From contig NZ_MEIR01000060.1 of assembly GCF_002777825.1 (NCBI RefSeq), positions 1 to 64,000 on the forward strand: a DNA stretch of 64,000 bases, given 5' to 3'. The DNA is from Snodgrassella alvi (lineage in GTDB: Bacteria; Pseudomonadota; Gammaproteobacteria; Burkholderiales; Neisseriaceae). Positions 26,864 to 36,065 of this stretch are shown in pieces. The stretch's first letter is position 1; each line of letters starts with the position of its first letter. The notes beneath the pieces were generated by a model that was given only the letters and a program-made list of their open reading frames with translations, searched no databases and was not told the DNA's origin. Position numbers and translations under genes: made by a program.

Positions 26864-27637
26864 ATGCTTATCGATTCTCACTGCCATTTAAACATGCCTG
26901 AGCTGGCGGCCAGACTACCACAAATACTGGCAAACATGGTTCAGGCAGACATACGGCAGGCTATTGCTATCAGTGTAGACAAAACCAGCGCCATCGAAGT
27001 GCTGGCACTGGCTGAGCAGTATAACAACCTGTTTGCCAGTGTTGGCGTACATCCTGAAGACCAGAACTCAGCAGAAATGAGCCTGATCGAGCTGATTGCC
27101 GCCGCCCAGCATCCCAAGGTAGTGGGTATCGGAGAAACCGGCCTCGACTATCACTGGTGCAGCGGCGACCTAACCTGGCAGCATGCACGCTTCAGTACCC
27201 ATATTCAAGCCTCCAATCATACTGGTCTGCCTCTGATAATCCATACCCGTGATGCTGGCGCTGATACTTTACGTCTGCTACGTGAAAACCATGCTCAGCA
27301 AGGCGTAATTCACTGCTTCACCGAAGATACAGCCTTTGCCAAAGCAGTACTGGATTTGGGCTTTTACATCTCTTTTTCAGGCATTGTAACCTTCAAAAAT
27401 GCCCAACAGATACAGGAAGCATGCCGTTATGTTCCCCTGGACCGGATACTGGTGGAAACCGATGCTCCTTATCTGGCTCCCGTACCTAAACGCGGCAAAC
27501 CCAATGAACCGGCTTATGTACGCTACACTGCCGAATTTGTAGCACAGCTGCGTGGCGACAGCATCGCTACGATTGAAGAGGCCACTACCGCCAACACCTA
27601 TCGTCTTTTCAACAAACTCCCGCCACTTGATAATTAA
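26864..27637 (+). CDS. tatD: TatD family metal-dependent DNase/hydrolase
   Basis: A 257-residue TIM-barrel hydrolase. Metal ligands are visible in order: DSHCHLN (HxH), GETGLDYHW (Glu), PLIIHTRDA (His), IHCFTED (His) and ETDAPYLAP (Asp). The family acts as 3'-5' exonuclease/AP-type DNase in repair. The start lies two bases after the pilZ stop. The length is standard. Confidence 0.94.
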   Translation: MLIDSHCHLNMPELAARLPQILANMVQADIRQAIAISVDKTSAIEVLALAEQYNNLFASVGVHPEDQNSAEMSLIELIAAAQHPKVVGIGETGLDYHWCSGDLTWQHARFSTHIQASNHTGLPLIIHTRDAGADTLRLLRENHAQQGVIHCFTEDTAFAKAVLDLGFYISFSGIVTFKNAQQIQEACRYVPLDRILVETDAPYLAPVPKRGKPNEPAYVRYTAEFVAQLRGDSIATIEEATTANTYRLFNKLPPLDN

Positions 27638-27639
27638 CC

Positions 27640-28431
27640 ATGACCCAGCTCACCCTTACTGTACTTGGCTGTGGCAGTTCTTCTGGCACACCAGTTATCG
27701 GGTGTAATTGCCCCACCTGTACCAGCAACAACCCGAAAAACCGGCGCACTCGTTGCAGTGCCCATATACAGATTGGTGAGCAACACTGGCAAATTGACAC
27801 TGGCACTGACTTTTATCACCAGGCTTTACAGCACAAACTGCCACGCATTGACGGCATACTCTATACCCATCCCCACGCCGACCATCTTAATGGCATCGAT
27901 GACTTGCGCGCATTCTGCTATAAACAACAAGCAGCCATTCCCATTTACGGCCATCATGATACGCTAACCAATATTTGCAGCCGTTTCGATTATGCCTTTC
28001 TGGAACAGAACAATTACTGGAACCGACCAGTACTTCGTGCACATGAACTGCCACTGAATCAGGAGCAAAATAGCGTTCTCAACATTGACGGCGTACCTGT
28101 ATGGCAATTCGGCGTACCACACGGAAGTTGGACAACCAGCGCCTTTCGCATCGGCAATATCGCCTGGTTTACCGACCTTAATCACATCGAAGAATCCATA
28201 TTCCCGCATTTACACGGATTGGATTACCTGTTTCTGGATTGCCTGATGGACACCACCTACCCCAGCCACCTCAGCACCGAACAGGCATTTGCCTACGCAG
28301 AACGAATCAGTGCCAAACAAACCTACTTTATCCACATGACCCATGCGCAGGAATACTCTAATCTGAAACAGCGCTGCCCCAAAAACTGCGCTCCTGCCTA
28401 TGATGGGCTGACTGTGCACAGCAGTTACTAA
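27640..28431 (+). CDS. MBL-fold metal-dependent hydrolase (PhnP-like)
   Basis: A 263-residue metallo-beta-lactamase-fold enzyme. It begins LTVLGCGSSSGTPVIGCNCP with a CNCPTC motif, as in PhnP/YycJ-like phosphodiesterases, then YTHPHADHLNGIDDLRAF (HxHxDH dinuclear metal site), PHGSW, FTDLNH and IHMTHAQEY. It starts two bases after tatD and is the last gene of the operon. The natural substrate is unknown; cyclic nucleotide or phosphodiester substrates are typical for the group. Confidence 0.88.
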   Translation: MTQLTLTVLGCGSSSGTPVIGCNCPTCTSNNPKNRRTRCSAHIQIGEQHWQIDTGTDFYHQALQHKLPRIDGILYTHPHADHLNGIDDLRAFCYKQQAAIPIYGHHDTLTNICSRFDYAFLEQNNYWNRPVLRAHELPLNQEQNSVLNIDGVPVWQFGVPHGSWTTSAFRIGNIAWFTDLNHIEESIFPHLHGLDYLFLDCLMDTTYPSHLSTEQAFAYAERISAKQTYFIHMTHAQEYSNLKQRCPKNCAPAYDGLTVHSSY

Positions 28432-28439
28432 TATGTAAC

Positions 28440-28713
28440 TGTAACTCTCCTTAAAATGCTACAGCTCCAAAGTAGAAAATTCTTTCTATTAACACACAGA
28501 GGATTTAAATGTGAAATAGATAACACTGTATCAATTCGTATCTATTTTAAAAGAAGCTGAAGCTGGTATTACTATTAAAAATTTGCTGTAAATACAGCAT
28601 GAAGAACTCAACCTTATTATAAATGTCGAGAAATATAAGGTGATATGGAATCCTCAGATATTAAACATTTAAAGGAACTGGAGGCTGAAAATCGTAAGCT
28701 CAATCAGATATGA
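28440..28713 (+). mobile_element. Decayed 5' part of the IS3-family element (orfA remnant)
   Basis: From TGTAACTCTCCTTAAAATG the sequence follows the first ~275 bases of the complete copy at 51412: CAAAGTAGAAAATTCT, GAGGATTTAA, then CGTATCTATTTTAAAAGAAGC, ATATTAAACATTTAAAGGAACTG and GAGGCTGAAAATCGTAAGCT. Stops, small indels and loss of the ATG kill orfA, and orfB is absent. It sits 8 bp after the MBL hydrolase stop. Confidence 0.88.
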
Positions 28714-28789
28714 CTGAAATTTAACGGGTTTAAAAATATCATAAACTTAACATACTTAGTTTGTATAGCAAAATCTAAAGTATTTTACA

Positions 28790-28842
28790 TAAAAAGTGCC
28801 TATTCAACATTGGTTTAAAAACCAAAGAACAGGCACTTTTAG
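28790..28842 (-). terminator. Terminator of leuA
   Basis: A long hairpin: AAAAGTGCCT and AGGCACTTTT form the base, with an inner TTGGTT/AACCAA stem. It lies about 40 bp beyond the leuA stop, with a U run on the minus strand. Confidence 0.88.
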
Positions 28843-28879
28843 ATTGTTTAACTTTTAATTATTTACTGATTTACTCAGT

Positions 28880-30670
28880 TTATATCATCCCCTGAGCTTT
28901 AACGCGCGGCTGACTATCCAACTTGTTCAGGGCAGACAGATAAGCTTTAGCACTGGCGACAATAATATCGGTATCGGCACCCTGCCCGCTCACTAGATGA
29001 CCTTCGCGTGACAAACGCACGGTAACTTCGCCCTGACTTTCTGTACCGGCCGTGATGGCATTAACAGAATATAATTGTAAATCGGCACAGCTGCGCACTT
29101 CAGACTCAATGGCTTTAAATACCGCGTCAACCGGCCCCGAACCATGTCCGCAGGCTCGCTTTTCGTTACCGTCCAGATTAAAGACGATTTCTGCCACTGG
29201 TTCTTCACCAGTTTCACTGCGAATACTCAGTGATACGTATTTATAGCGATCGGGAGCACGGTTCACCAGTTCATCAGAAACCAGCGCATGCAAATCTTCA
29301 TCAAAAATTTCACGTTTTTTGTCTGCCAGCTCTTTAAAGCGGGCAAAAGCAGCATTGAGCGTTTCTTCACTATCAAGCTCAATGCCCAGTTCTTGTAATT
29401 TAGTGCGGAAAGCATTACGACCGGAAAGCTTACCCAGAGTTAAACGGTTGGTACTCCAGCCAACCGATTCAGCAGACATAATTTCATAGGTTTCACGGCA
29501 TTTGAGTACACCATCCTGATGAATACCGGATTCATGCGCAAATGCATTAGCCCCAACAATGGCCTTATTCGGCTGAATCGGATAACCAGTAACAGTAGAA
29601 ACCATTTTTGAGGTTGGCACGATTTGTGTGGTATCAATATTGGTTTCCAGCTCAAAAACATCGTGGCGGGTTTTCAACGCCATAACCACTTCTTCCAGAC
29701 TGGCATTGCCAGCCCGTTCACCCAGACCATTGATGGTACATTCGACTTGCCGTGCACCGCCGCTTACTGCGGCAAGTGAATTGCCTACGGCCAGCCCCAG
29801 ATCATTGTGACAGTGTGCCGACCAGATAACTTTATCACTACCCGGGGTTTTCTGAATCAGTTCGCGGAAGAAGGCTTCAGTCTGAAATGGAATGGCATAA
29901 CCGACTGTATCAGGAATATTGATGGTAGTTGCACCTGCTTCAATCACCGCCTGACAGATTTCAACAAGAAAATTGATATCACTGCGCAATGCGTCTTCAC
30001 AGGAAAATTCTACATCATCGGTATATTCACGCGCTATTTTCACTGCCTTAACCGCAGTTTCCTTAACTTGCTGCGGTTTCATGCGCAATTTATGTTCCAT
30101 ATGCAATGGACTGGTAGCAATAAAGGTATGAATACGTTTGCGTTTAGCTGGTGCAATTGCTTCGCCGGCTTTGCGTACATCACGTTCATTAGCGCGTGAA
30201 AGGGAACATACGGTAGCATTTTGAATAATTTCAGCAATGCTGTGAATAGCATCAAAATCCCCCGGGCTGGCAGCAGCAAAACCAGCCTCAATCACATCTA
30301 CGCCCAATTTTTCTAACTGGCGTGCAATGCGGATTTTTTCTTCTTTGGTCATGGCTGCTCCCGGCGACTGCTCTCCATCGCGCAGGGTAGTATCGAATAT
30401 AATAACTCGATTATTGATAGTGGTCATTCTTGGTCTCTCCAAGGTAGTGTTCTTGTATTGCATAAAGGCATTGATATCTAGAGGCTTGTTCTGCTTCTCA
30501 GCCATCAGAATAATTTTTTGTAACTGATTTAATGGCAATGAACCTCGCTTGCGCCATTTATAGATAGCAGCGGTAGAAGCGGCACTATCTGGATAATGCT
30601 GCTTAAGCACTTCGGCCAAAGCGTTTACACCACCAAAATAGGCAATTAAGCGGTCTATATTCAATTGCAT
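28880..30670 (-). CDS. leuA: 2-isopropylmalate synthase with N-terminal HTH extension
   Basis: LeuA condenses acetyl-CoA with 2-ketoisovalerate, the first step of leucine synthesis. The enzyme part starts [20 protein letters not shown], with metal/substrate motifs [30 protein letters not shown] and [11 protein letters not shown], and a C-terminal LeuA regulatory domain with [13 protein letters not shown]. An additional ~80 residues are fused upstream in frame: [20 protein letters not shown], then [16 protein letters not shown], a Cro/YdaS-like HTH. Start choices: ATG 30697 (weak RBS), ATG 30670 (AAAGG 7 nt upstream, preferred here), or internal ATG 30427 with GGAGAG 7-8 nt upstream, which would give the classical ~515-residue LeuA. 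Both forms may be made. The terminator is at 28790-28842. Confidence 0.9.
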   Translation of the reverse strand: MQLNIDRLIAYFGGVNALAEVLKQHYPDSAASTAAIYKWRKRGSLPLNQLQKIILMAEKQNKPLDINAFMQYKNTTLERPRMTTINNRVIIFDTTLRDGEQSPGAAMTKEEKIRIARQLEKLGVDVIEAGFAAASPGDFDAIHSIAEIIQNATVCSLSRANERDVRKAGEAIAPAKRKRIHTFIATSPLHMEHKLRMKPQQVKETAVKAVKIAREYTDDVEFSCEDALRSDINFLVEICQAVIEAGATTINIPDTVGYAIPFQTEAFFRELIQKTPGSDKVIWSAHCHNDLGLAVGNSLAAVSGGARQVECTINGLGERAGNASLEEVVMALKTRHDVFELETNIDTTQIVPTSKMVSTVTGYPIQPNKAIVGANAFAHESGIHQDGVLKCRETYEIMSAESVGWSTNRLTLGKLSGRNAFRTKLQELGIELDSEETLNAAFARFKELADKKREIFDEDLHALVSDELVNRAPDRYKYVSLSIRSETGEEPVAEIVFNLDGNEKRACGHGSGPVDAVFKAIESEVRSCADLQLYSVNAITAGTESQGEVTVRLSREGHLVSGQGADTDIIVASAKAYLSALNKLDSQPRVKAQGMI

Positions 30671-30922
30671 AACCGACCTTTTGTCCAATTTATTCATTTC
30701 ATCAAGCTATACTATATTTTATTGAGCTAATATACGTAAAATTGGACAAGAAAACAAGCTAAATTTAGTTATTAATTTTATTATATACGCCAAATTTAGA
30801 CATTCTGTACAACAATTTGAAATAATAATTTATGCGGGTTTCAATCATTCAATGCATATAATTAAACCGCCGGATTATCTTGAGCAGCATAAACGGCGGC
30901 TATGTGGCAGATAATCATATTT

Positions 30923-31348
30923 TTAATTGGCTAAATCGCCTTTCAGGGCTACACCAGCAATCACCCCACCTGCATGACATTCATATACTTTTGTACTGGC
31001 CATGCGGTTTTTCTTATAATAGCTGACGATATTGGTTACTTTTCTGGCATTCTGGGCACTTGCCTGTTCCTGCAACTGTTTAACTGCTGCCAAAAATGCC
31101 CAGCGGCAGGCAGCTTCATCTGATTTGCCGACACTGCTGGTTTTACGATTGGTAATCAGACCAGATTTCACCACACGGCCTGAGCTTGTAGCAAAATAAA
31201 GTTTGATGTTTGGATTCAGCACTTGTGCTGCTTCCGGTGCATTAAGTGCGTCCTGAATGGGCAACAATAATTTGTCATCACGCGCATAGGCAGCAGATAC
31301 ACAAGCCAGCAGTGCTACCAATGCAATTGATTGAGAAAACTTCTTCAT
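30923..31348 (-). CDS. Periplasmic protein of the small 'excinuclease ATPase subunit'-labelled family
   Basis: A 141-residue protein. The signal peptide is at residues 1-22 (IALVALLACVSAAYA|RDD). The mature protein has the family pattern DDKLLLPIQDALN, SSVGKSDEAACRWAFLAAVK, NIVSYYKKN and YECHAGGVIAGVALKG with two conserved Cys. Databases often give this family the misleading name excinuclease ATPase subunit, but there is no ATPase motif. The role is unknown. It is divergent from the phosphopantetheinyl transferase gene, so a shared promoter region of about 35 bp or upstream elements within the coding regions are likely. Confidence 0.8.
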   Translation of the reverse strand: MKKFSQSIALVALLACVSAAYARDDKLLLPIQDALNAPEAAQVLNPNIKLYFATSSGRVVKSGLITNRKTSSVGKSDEAACRWAFLAAVKQLQEQASAQNARKVTNIVSYYKKNRMASTKVYECHAGGVIAGVALKGDLAN

Positions 31349-31385
31349 TCTTTACTCCTTTAATAAATAAAAAGTGTACTACACG

Positions 31386-32027
31386 ATGAACCAAGACTGC
31401 CTAATTCTGCTTGCTTCTGCCGATGTATCCGGCCAGTATAGCAGTCTGAAACTGGATCAGACAGACAAACAGCGTTTACAACAGTATCCACAATTAGCCC
31501 AGCGTATTGACTGGCAAAGTAGCCGTTTTTTAAAACAACAGCTTTCTGCTTCCTATAGCCGTTTTTCTCTAACTCATAAAAAAGGGCACGCCGGTTTGAT
31601 TGCCTGCTCCTCAGTACAGTATATACCCGGTATTGATATGGAGTATGCACAGGAACGCGATTTTCTGGCGCTGGCACAGCTTTGCTATTCTGACAATGAA
31701 CAACAGTGGCTAGCACAGCAACCGGATTTATCTACCGCTTTTTACCAGTTATGGACGCTTAAAGAAGCGTTTATCAAAATCAGTCATGGCCAGTTAACTG
31801 ACATGCGCCGCTGGTGTCTGATACCAACCGGATATGATGGAATCCATATTCCAGCTTTAAATTCTCCTGTGCAGGCCTATAGCTGTGTCATTGATAAGCA
31901 CTGGCATATTAGTGTAGTTTACCCTGCTAGCTGCTCGGTATTAGCACAAAACTGTACTTATGGCTTTGGCCATTGGCATAACTATGCCTTTAACTGGCAT
32001 CAGTGGCCGGTTAGCCCATCCGTTTAA
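31386..32027 (+). CDS. 4'-phosphopantetheinyl transferase superfamily protein (aryl-polyene cluster)
   Basis: A protein of about 213 residues expected to attach phosphopantetheine to the two cluster ACPs. Key motifs: FSLTHKKGHAGL, GIDMEYAQERDF (acidic magnesium ligands) and LWTLKEAFIKISHG (WxxKEAxxK). The frame extends to a GTG at 31374; ATG 31386 is preferred, although no clear Shine-Dalgarno is seen for either. The 3' end overlaps the 3' end of the ketosynthase gene on the other strand by 17 bp, so the two transcription units converge tail to tail. Confidence 0.85.
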   Translation: MNQDCLILLASADVSGQYSSLKLDQTDKQRLQQYPQLAQRIDWQSSRFLKQQLSASYSRFSLTHKKGHAGLIACSSVQYIPGIDMEYAQERDFLALAQLCYSDNEQQWLAQQPDLSTAFYQLWTLKEAFIKISHGQLTDMRRWCLIPTGYDGIHIPALNSPVQAYSCVIDKHWHISVVYPASCSVLAQNCTYGFGHWHNYAFNWHQWPVSPSV

Positions 32028-33237
32028 ATAAGAGAGAAGAATTTACGCCACCGAAAGCAAAATTATTGTTCATAACGAATTCAGTATCAATCGTACGTGT
32101 ACTATTGACTATATAGTCCAGCTCGCCACATCGGTTATCGATCTGATTCAGATTCAGAGTAGGCGCAAACCAACCTTCATTCATCATCTGAATCGAGAAC
32201 CATGATTCCAGTGCACCACAGGCACCCAGTGTATGCCCCAGATAACTTTTTTGCGAGCTTATCGGCACATGTCCAAAAACATCCGCAGTAGCAAGAGTTT
32301 CGGCAATATCACCCTGTTCAGTTGCCGTACCATGACCATTAATGTATCCCACCTCAGCAGCCGGCAGATGAGCATCTTCAAGCGCCATCTGCATGCAACG
32401 GCGCATGGTAGTGCGTTCCGGACGAGTAATGTGTGAACCATCACTGGTACAGGCAAACCCAACTATCTCAGCATAAATTCTGGCTCCACGTGCTTTGGCC
32501 ATTTCATATTCTTCCAGCACAAGGATACCTGCACCTTCACCAATAACCAACCCATCACGGCCGGCATCATAGGGGCATGGTGACAGTTCCGGCGTATCAT
32601 TGCGCAAACTAGTGGCAAACAGAGAATCAAATACAAAAGCTTCGGAAACACATAATTCTTCTCCTCCTCCTGCCAGCATCATATCAATCTTGCCATACTT
32701 GATTGCTTCATAGGCATAACCGATGGCTTGATTTCCAGATGCACATGCACTGGAAGTAGGAATTACCCGGCCGGTAAGACCAAAGAAAATTGACAGATTA
32801 GCAGCAGTAGTATGTGGCATTATGCGCACATAAGTATTGGCATTAAAATTCGCAGAACTGCCATTGAGAACAAGTTCACTGATATCACGAATATCCTGCG
32901 GGCTACCTGTAGATGAACCACATGCAACCCCCATACGCCCATCTTTTATTGATTCTTCTCCGAGCAATCCTGCATCCGCCAGTGCGTCTTCTGCCGCCTG
33001 TGTACACATCTGGGCTACTTTCCCCATACTGCGCAACTGCTTGCGCGTCCAGTGAGCTGGCGGACGATAGTCTGAAACCGGCGCAGCCAGTCTGGTATTC
33101 AAGTCTTTATACCGCTCCCAGCTATCCATGCAGACTACCTTATTTTTGTAAGCCAGCAGACCATTTTTTACCGTCGGCCAGTCATGCCCCAGTGCACTGA
33201 CACCACTCATGCCTGTAATCACAACACGTCTCAACAT
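32011..33237 (-). CDS. Beta-ketoacyl-ACP synthase of aryl-polyene synthesis (ApeO-like)
   Basis: A 408-residue FabF-type elongating ketosynthase with the complete triad: Cys in PTSSACASGNQAIG, His in NGHGTATEQGD and His in KSYLGHTLGACGALE. The C-terminal FAFGGVNSS motif is present. In characterised aryl-polyene systems a FabF-like enzyme pairs with a Cys-less partner to extend the polyene. The counterpart here would be the gene at 45917-46654. The start overlaps the ketoreductase stop by 7 bp. It is the last gene of the operon, so it is expressed from far upstream. Confidence 0.9.
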   Translation of the reverse strand: MLRRVVITGMSGVSALGHDWPTVKNGLLAYKNKVVCMDSWERYKDLNTRLAAPVSDYRPPAHWTRKQLRSMGKVAQMCTQAAEDALADAGLLGEESIKDGRMGVACGSSTGSPQDIRDISELVLNGSSANFNANTYVRIMPHTTAANLSIFFGLTGRVIPTSSACASGNQAIGYAYEAIKYGKIDMMLAGGGEELCVSEAFVFDSLFATSLRNDTPELSPCPYDAGRDGLVIGEGAGILVLEEYEMAKARGARIYAEIVGFACTSDGSHITRPERTTMRRCMQMALEDAHLPAAEVGYINGHGTATEQGDIAETLATADVFGHVPISSQKSYLGHTLGACGALESWFSIQMMNEGWFAPTLNLNQIDNRCGELDYIVNSTRTIDTEFVMNNNFAFGGVNSSLLFKRMG

Positions 33238-33971
33238 AATCCTCCATTCACAGCCAATACCTGCCGGGTAATATAAGCAGCCTGTTCCGATACCAGAAAA
33301 GCCACAGCATGGGCTACCTCTTCTGCCTGCCCCATTCGATTCATAGGGATAGCTTTGAGAATCTCGGCAACAGGTACATGCTCATCAATCATTTCTGTTT
33401 CAATCAGCCCGGGAGCCACGCAATTAACAGTAATCTTACGTCTGGCCAGTTCTACTGCCAGTGCTTTGGCGGCACCAATCAGGCCAGCTTTGGAAGCACT
33501 GTAGTTTACCTGTCCCCGATTACCAGTTATCCCCGAAACAGAAGCAACACAAACAATCCGCCCTGCTTTGCGCCGGCGTATCATCGGCATCATCAGTGGG
33601 TGCAGAATATTAAAAAAACCATCCAGATTCGTACCCAATACCTGATCCCAGTCTTCATTACTTAGCGCAGGAAAAGCATTATCGCGAGTAATACCGGCAT
33701 TCAATACCACACCATAATAAGCACCATGTTGTTCTATATCAGCCAGCAGAGTTTCCTGACATGCCTGCCGGTCACTGATATCAAAAGTCAGTATGCGGCT
33801 ATGACCACCAAATGTGGCAATGTCTGCCGCCACTTTTTCAGCCTCAGTACGCTGGCTGCGACAGTGCAACACAATATCCCAACCTGCCCGCGCCAGAGTC
33901 AGTGCTATGGCTTTGCCAATTCCGCGGGCAGAACCGGTAACCAAAATGGTTTTATCGTTATTCATCATCAT
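33231..33971 (-). CDS. 3-oxoacyl-ACP reductase of aryl-polyene synthesis (FabG/ApeQ-like)
   Basis: A 246-residue short-chain dehydrogenase. It has the NADP-binding TGSARGIGKAIA, NAG in VLNAGITRDN, and the catalytic Ser-Tyr-Lys in ASVSGITGNRGQVNYSASK. It reduces the 3-keto group in each polyene cycle. Three consecutive ATGs (33971, 33968, 33965) are possible starts, all overlapping the dehydratase stop region. The overlap with both neighbours fits translational coupling. Confidence 0.92.
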   Translation of the reverse strand: MMMNNDKTILVTGSARGIGKAIALTLARAGWDIVLHCRSQRTEAEKVAADIATFGGHSRILTFDISDRQACQETLLADIEQHGAYYGVVLNAGITRDNAFPALSNEDWDQVLGTNLDGFFNILHPLMMPMIRRRKAGRIVCVASVSGITGNRGQVNYSASKAGLIGAAKALAVELARRKITVNCVAPGLIETEMIDEHVPVAEILKAIPMNRMGQAEEVAHAVAFLVSEQAAYITRQVLAVNGGLC

Positions 33972-34431
33972 GCATTAATATGTTCTCAGTAGGGCTGTAT
34001 ACATTAAGTGCTGCTTCTGCAAGCAACTGATCTGGTTCTTTGTTTTCATCACACAGCCATAACTGGCTATCAAAAACGCCAAAGCCATTGGTATCCTGTA
34101 AAGAAGCTTGAATCTTAATCTGCAATACAGCCGGCACGGGTAGTGTAGAAAAATAAAGCTGTAATTTTCTTGTCCCCAACAAGAAACCCAGCCGCACCGG
34201 TTCACCAGCATCATGAGCTATCGCTCCAGCCCATGCTGCAACGCCCTGAGCCATGATTTCCATGGCAGCCCAAGAAGGTAAGTAACCATCGGTAACCAGT
34301 ATCTGCTGTGGTTTTACACAAGCATATGCTGTCAAACTTTGCTCATCGTAAGCAGCAATTTCATCTAATAGCACCATCTTGCCACTATGTGGCAGCAAGG
34401 TGGCTACATCATAAATCGGGGTTCGCATCAT
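33958..34431 (-). CDS. Hotdog-fold 3-hydroxyacyl-ACP dehydratase (ApeP-like)
   Basis: A 157-residue hotdog protein starting YDVATLLPHSGKMVLLDEI, the typical opening of the ApeP/FabZ-like dehydratase of aryl-polyene clusters. PSWAAMEIMAQGVAAWAG forms the central helix. In known systems it works together with a second hotdog protein. That partner here is the C-terminal domain of the ligase at 42351-44054. It overlaps the downstream ketoreductase and the upstream ketosynthase gene. Confidence 0.86.
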   Translation of the reverse strand: MMRTPIYDVATLLPHSGKMVLLDEIAAYDEQSLTAYACVKPQQILVTDGYLPSWAAMEIMAQGVAAWAGAIAHDAGEPVRLGFLLGTRKLQLYFSTLPVPAVLQIKIQASLQDTNGFGVFDSQLWLCDENKEPDQLLAEAALNVYSPTENILMHDDE

Positions 34432-35629
34432 TGCTCCCCATAATCAATGCCGCGTTATTACCACCAAAGGCAAATGAAGTGCTTAAGGCTATGCGCGGAC
34501 TGTCGGCAACAAATGTTTCCTGAAAACCAGTCAGATGAATAAGTGCTAATTCCGGATCGAGAAGTGCATTAGCCCGGTGCGGGGGTAACTTACCAGCAGG
34601 ATTGGTTTGCTGACTGATAACCATCCATAAAAAAGCTGCTTCAAGGGCGCCGGCAGCACCAAGTGTATGGCCGGTTAATGCCTTGGTTGAAGCGCAGGAA
34701 ACTTCTGCACCCAATTCGCTGTGAATAGCCAGTGCTTCCATAGCATCATTCTGAATAGTGCCAGTACCGTGCAGATTAACCCAGCCCACGGCACTGGCCG
34801 GCAACTGTGCTTTGTGTAAGGCCTGCTGAATCACTTTTCTGGCACCCGCAGCATCAGGTCGCGGGCTGGACATATGATAGGCATCACTGCTGGAGCCATA
34901 GCCCAATAATGGCAAACCTTTAGTCGGATCTCGGGTCATCACGAATACAGCGGCCGCCTCACCGATATTTATGCCATTACGTTCGGCTGTAAATGGCTGG
35001 CACTGCCCGGGTGATAAAACTTGTAATGCATGGAAACCATTAATAGTTAGCGCTGACAGCGTATCTACCCCGCCACAAATTACCGCATCACACATACCCA
35101 TGCGCAGTAAACGGGCTGCACTGATTAATGCCCGTGCACCAGAAGTACAGGCCGTTGAGATACCATAATGTACATTGCTTAACTGATATACATGAGCAAC
35201 AAAATCTGCTGGCGAAGACATTAACTGCAAAGCCTGATTGTAACCACTGTTCGCCCAATCCTGCCGGATAAAACCGTGTTCAAGCGCAGCTCGGTTCTCA
35301 TCACCACCTGTTGTTGATGTCCCCAGCACCACAGCTATACGGTCGGCACCATACTCAGCAATTGCGGTCTGAATATCGTCCTCAATCTGAAAAAGTGCAT
35401 GCCACAACAACTGATTATTACGGCTACAGAAATCAAGCTTTAAACCAGCCGGAAAAGGTCGCAGAGGAGACTGCACTCTACCAAATAAATACGATTGACC
35501 GCTTACCCAGTAATCGCTACTGGTAAGATAGTTGCCTTCCTTCGCCAACAGCGCACTCATATGCTCATGCACACCACAGCCCAGCGCGCTGACCATTGCC
35601 GGACGGCTTAAAAAAACCGGCTTAATCAT
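34409..35629 (-). CDS. Beta-ketoacyl-ACP synthase (ApeR-like)
   Basis: A ketosynthase of about 406 residues with Cys in YGISTACTSGARALI, His in NLHGTGTIQND, His in KALTGHTLGAAGALEA and the C-terminal SFAFGGNNAALI. ATG 35629 is chosen because it begins the KS fold (MIKPVFLSRPAMVSALG) and overlaps the lipoprotein stop. The open frame continues to 35686 without a better start. It is distinct from the ketosynthase at 32011. In characterised aryl-polyene systems such a second KS acts at initiation or in parallel elongation. Confidence 0.88.
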   Translation of the reverse strand: MIKPVFLSRPAMVSALGCGVHEHMSALLAKEGNYLTSSDYWVSGQSYLFGRVQSPLRPFPAGLKLDFCSRNNQLLWHALFQIEDDIQTAIAEYGADRIAVVLGTSTTGGDENRAALEHGFIRQDWANSGYNQALQLMSSPADFVAHVYQLSNVHYGISTACTSGARALISAARLLRMGMCDAVICGGVDTLSALTINGFHALQVLSPGQCQPFTAERNGINIGEAAAVFVMTRDPTKGLPLLGYGSSSDAYHMSSPRPDAAGARKVIQQALHKAQLPASAVGWVNLHGTGTIQNDAMEALAIHSELGAEVSCASTKALTGHTLGAAGALEAAFLWMVISQQTNPAGKLPPHRANALLDPELALIHLTGFQETFVADSPRIALSTSFAFGGNNAALIMGSNDANPDL

Positions 35630-36065
35630 TAGCCATCTCCCTGATTTGCCAATGCTGTTTATGCCAGCTGATATCAGCAACAGCACCGTCAGCGCTGGAA
35701 GAAATCCTCACATCATTCAGCGTCGCGGGTACAGGCCAGTGATGCTGATGGCCAAGATAGGCATAAACAGCAGTAAATAACTGCCGCGCTTTAGGATTGG
35801 GCGGCAGAAAACCATCGTTATGCCACTTACCCCGTTGCAGAATCTGTCTGGATACTGGCGCCCCCAAACTATCTACCTGTACAAAGCGCCATTGTTGTAG
35901 CGTTAGCGGTTCAATTAACAGCAAACTGTTGCTTCCATCTGCATCAGTAACCTGTAAGCTTAATGTCTGCTTTAATATAGGTAAGGTATCAATTACTGGA
36001 ACACTGTGGCAGCCATTTAAACCAAGTATTAATAGCGGCCAGATAAAACCTTTCTTTAATATCAT
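35622..36065 (-). CDS. Outer-membrane-type lipoprotein of the aryl-polyene cluster (DUF3261-like)
   Basis: A lipoprotein of about 147 residues. From ATG 36065 (ATGA overlap with the flavoprotein stop) it has a signal peptide ending in the lipobox LILGLNGC. The mature part includes LTLQQWRFVQVDSLG and SRQILQRGKWHNDGFLPPNP. A small lipoprotein of this kind is a regular member of aryl-polyene clusters and probably assists transfer to the outer membrane together with the LolA-like protein and the MMPL exporter. The exact role is not established. Confidence 0.78.
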   Translation of the reverse strand: MILKKGFIWPLLILGLNGCHSVPVIDTLPILKQTLSLQVTDADGSNSLLLIEPLTLQQWRFVQVDSLGAPVSRQILQRGKWHNDGFLPPNPKARQLFTAVYAYLGHQHHWPVPATLNDVRISSSADGAVADISWHKQHWQIREMAND

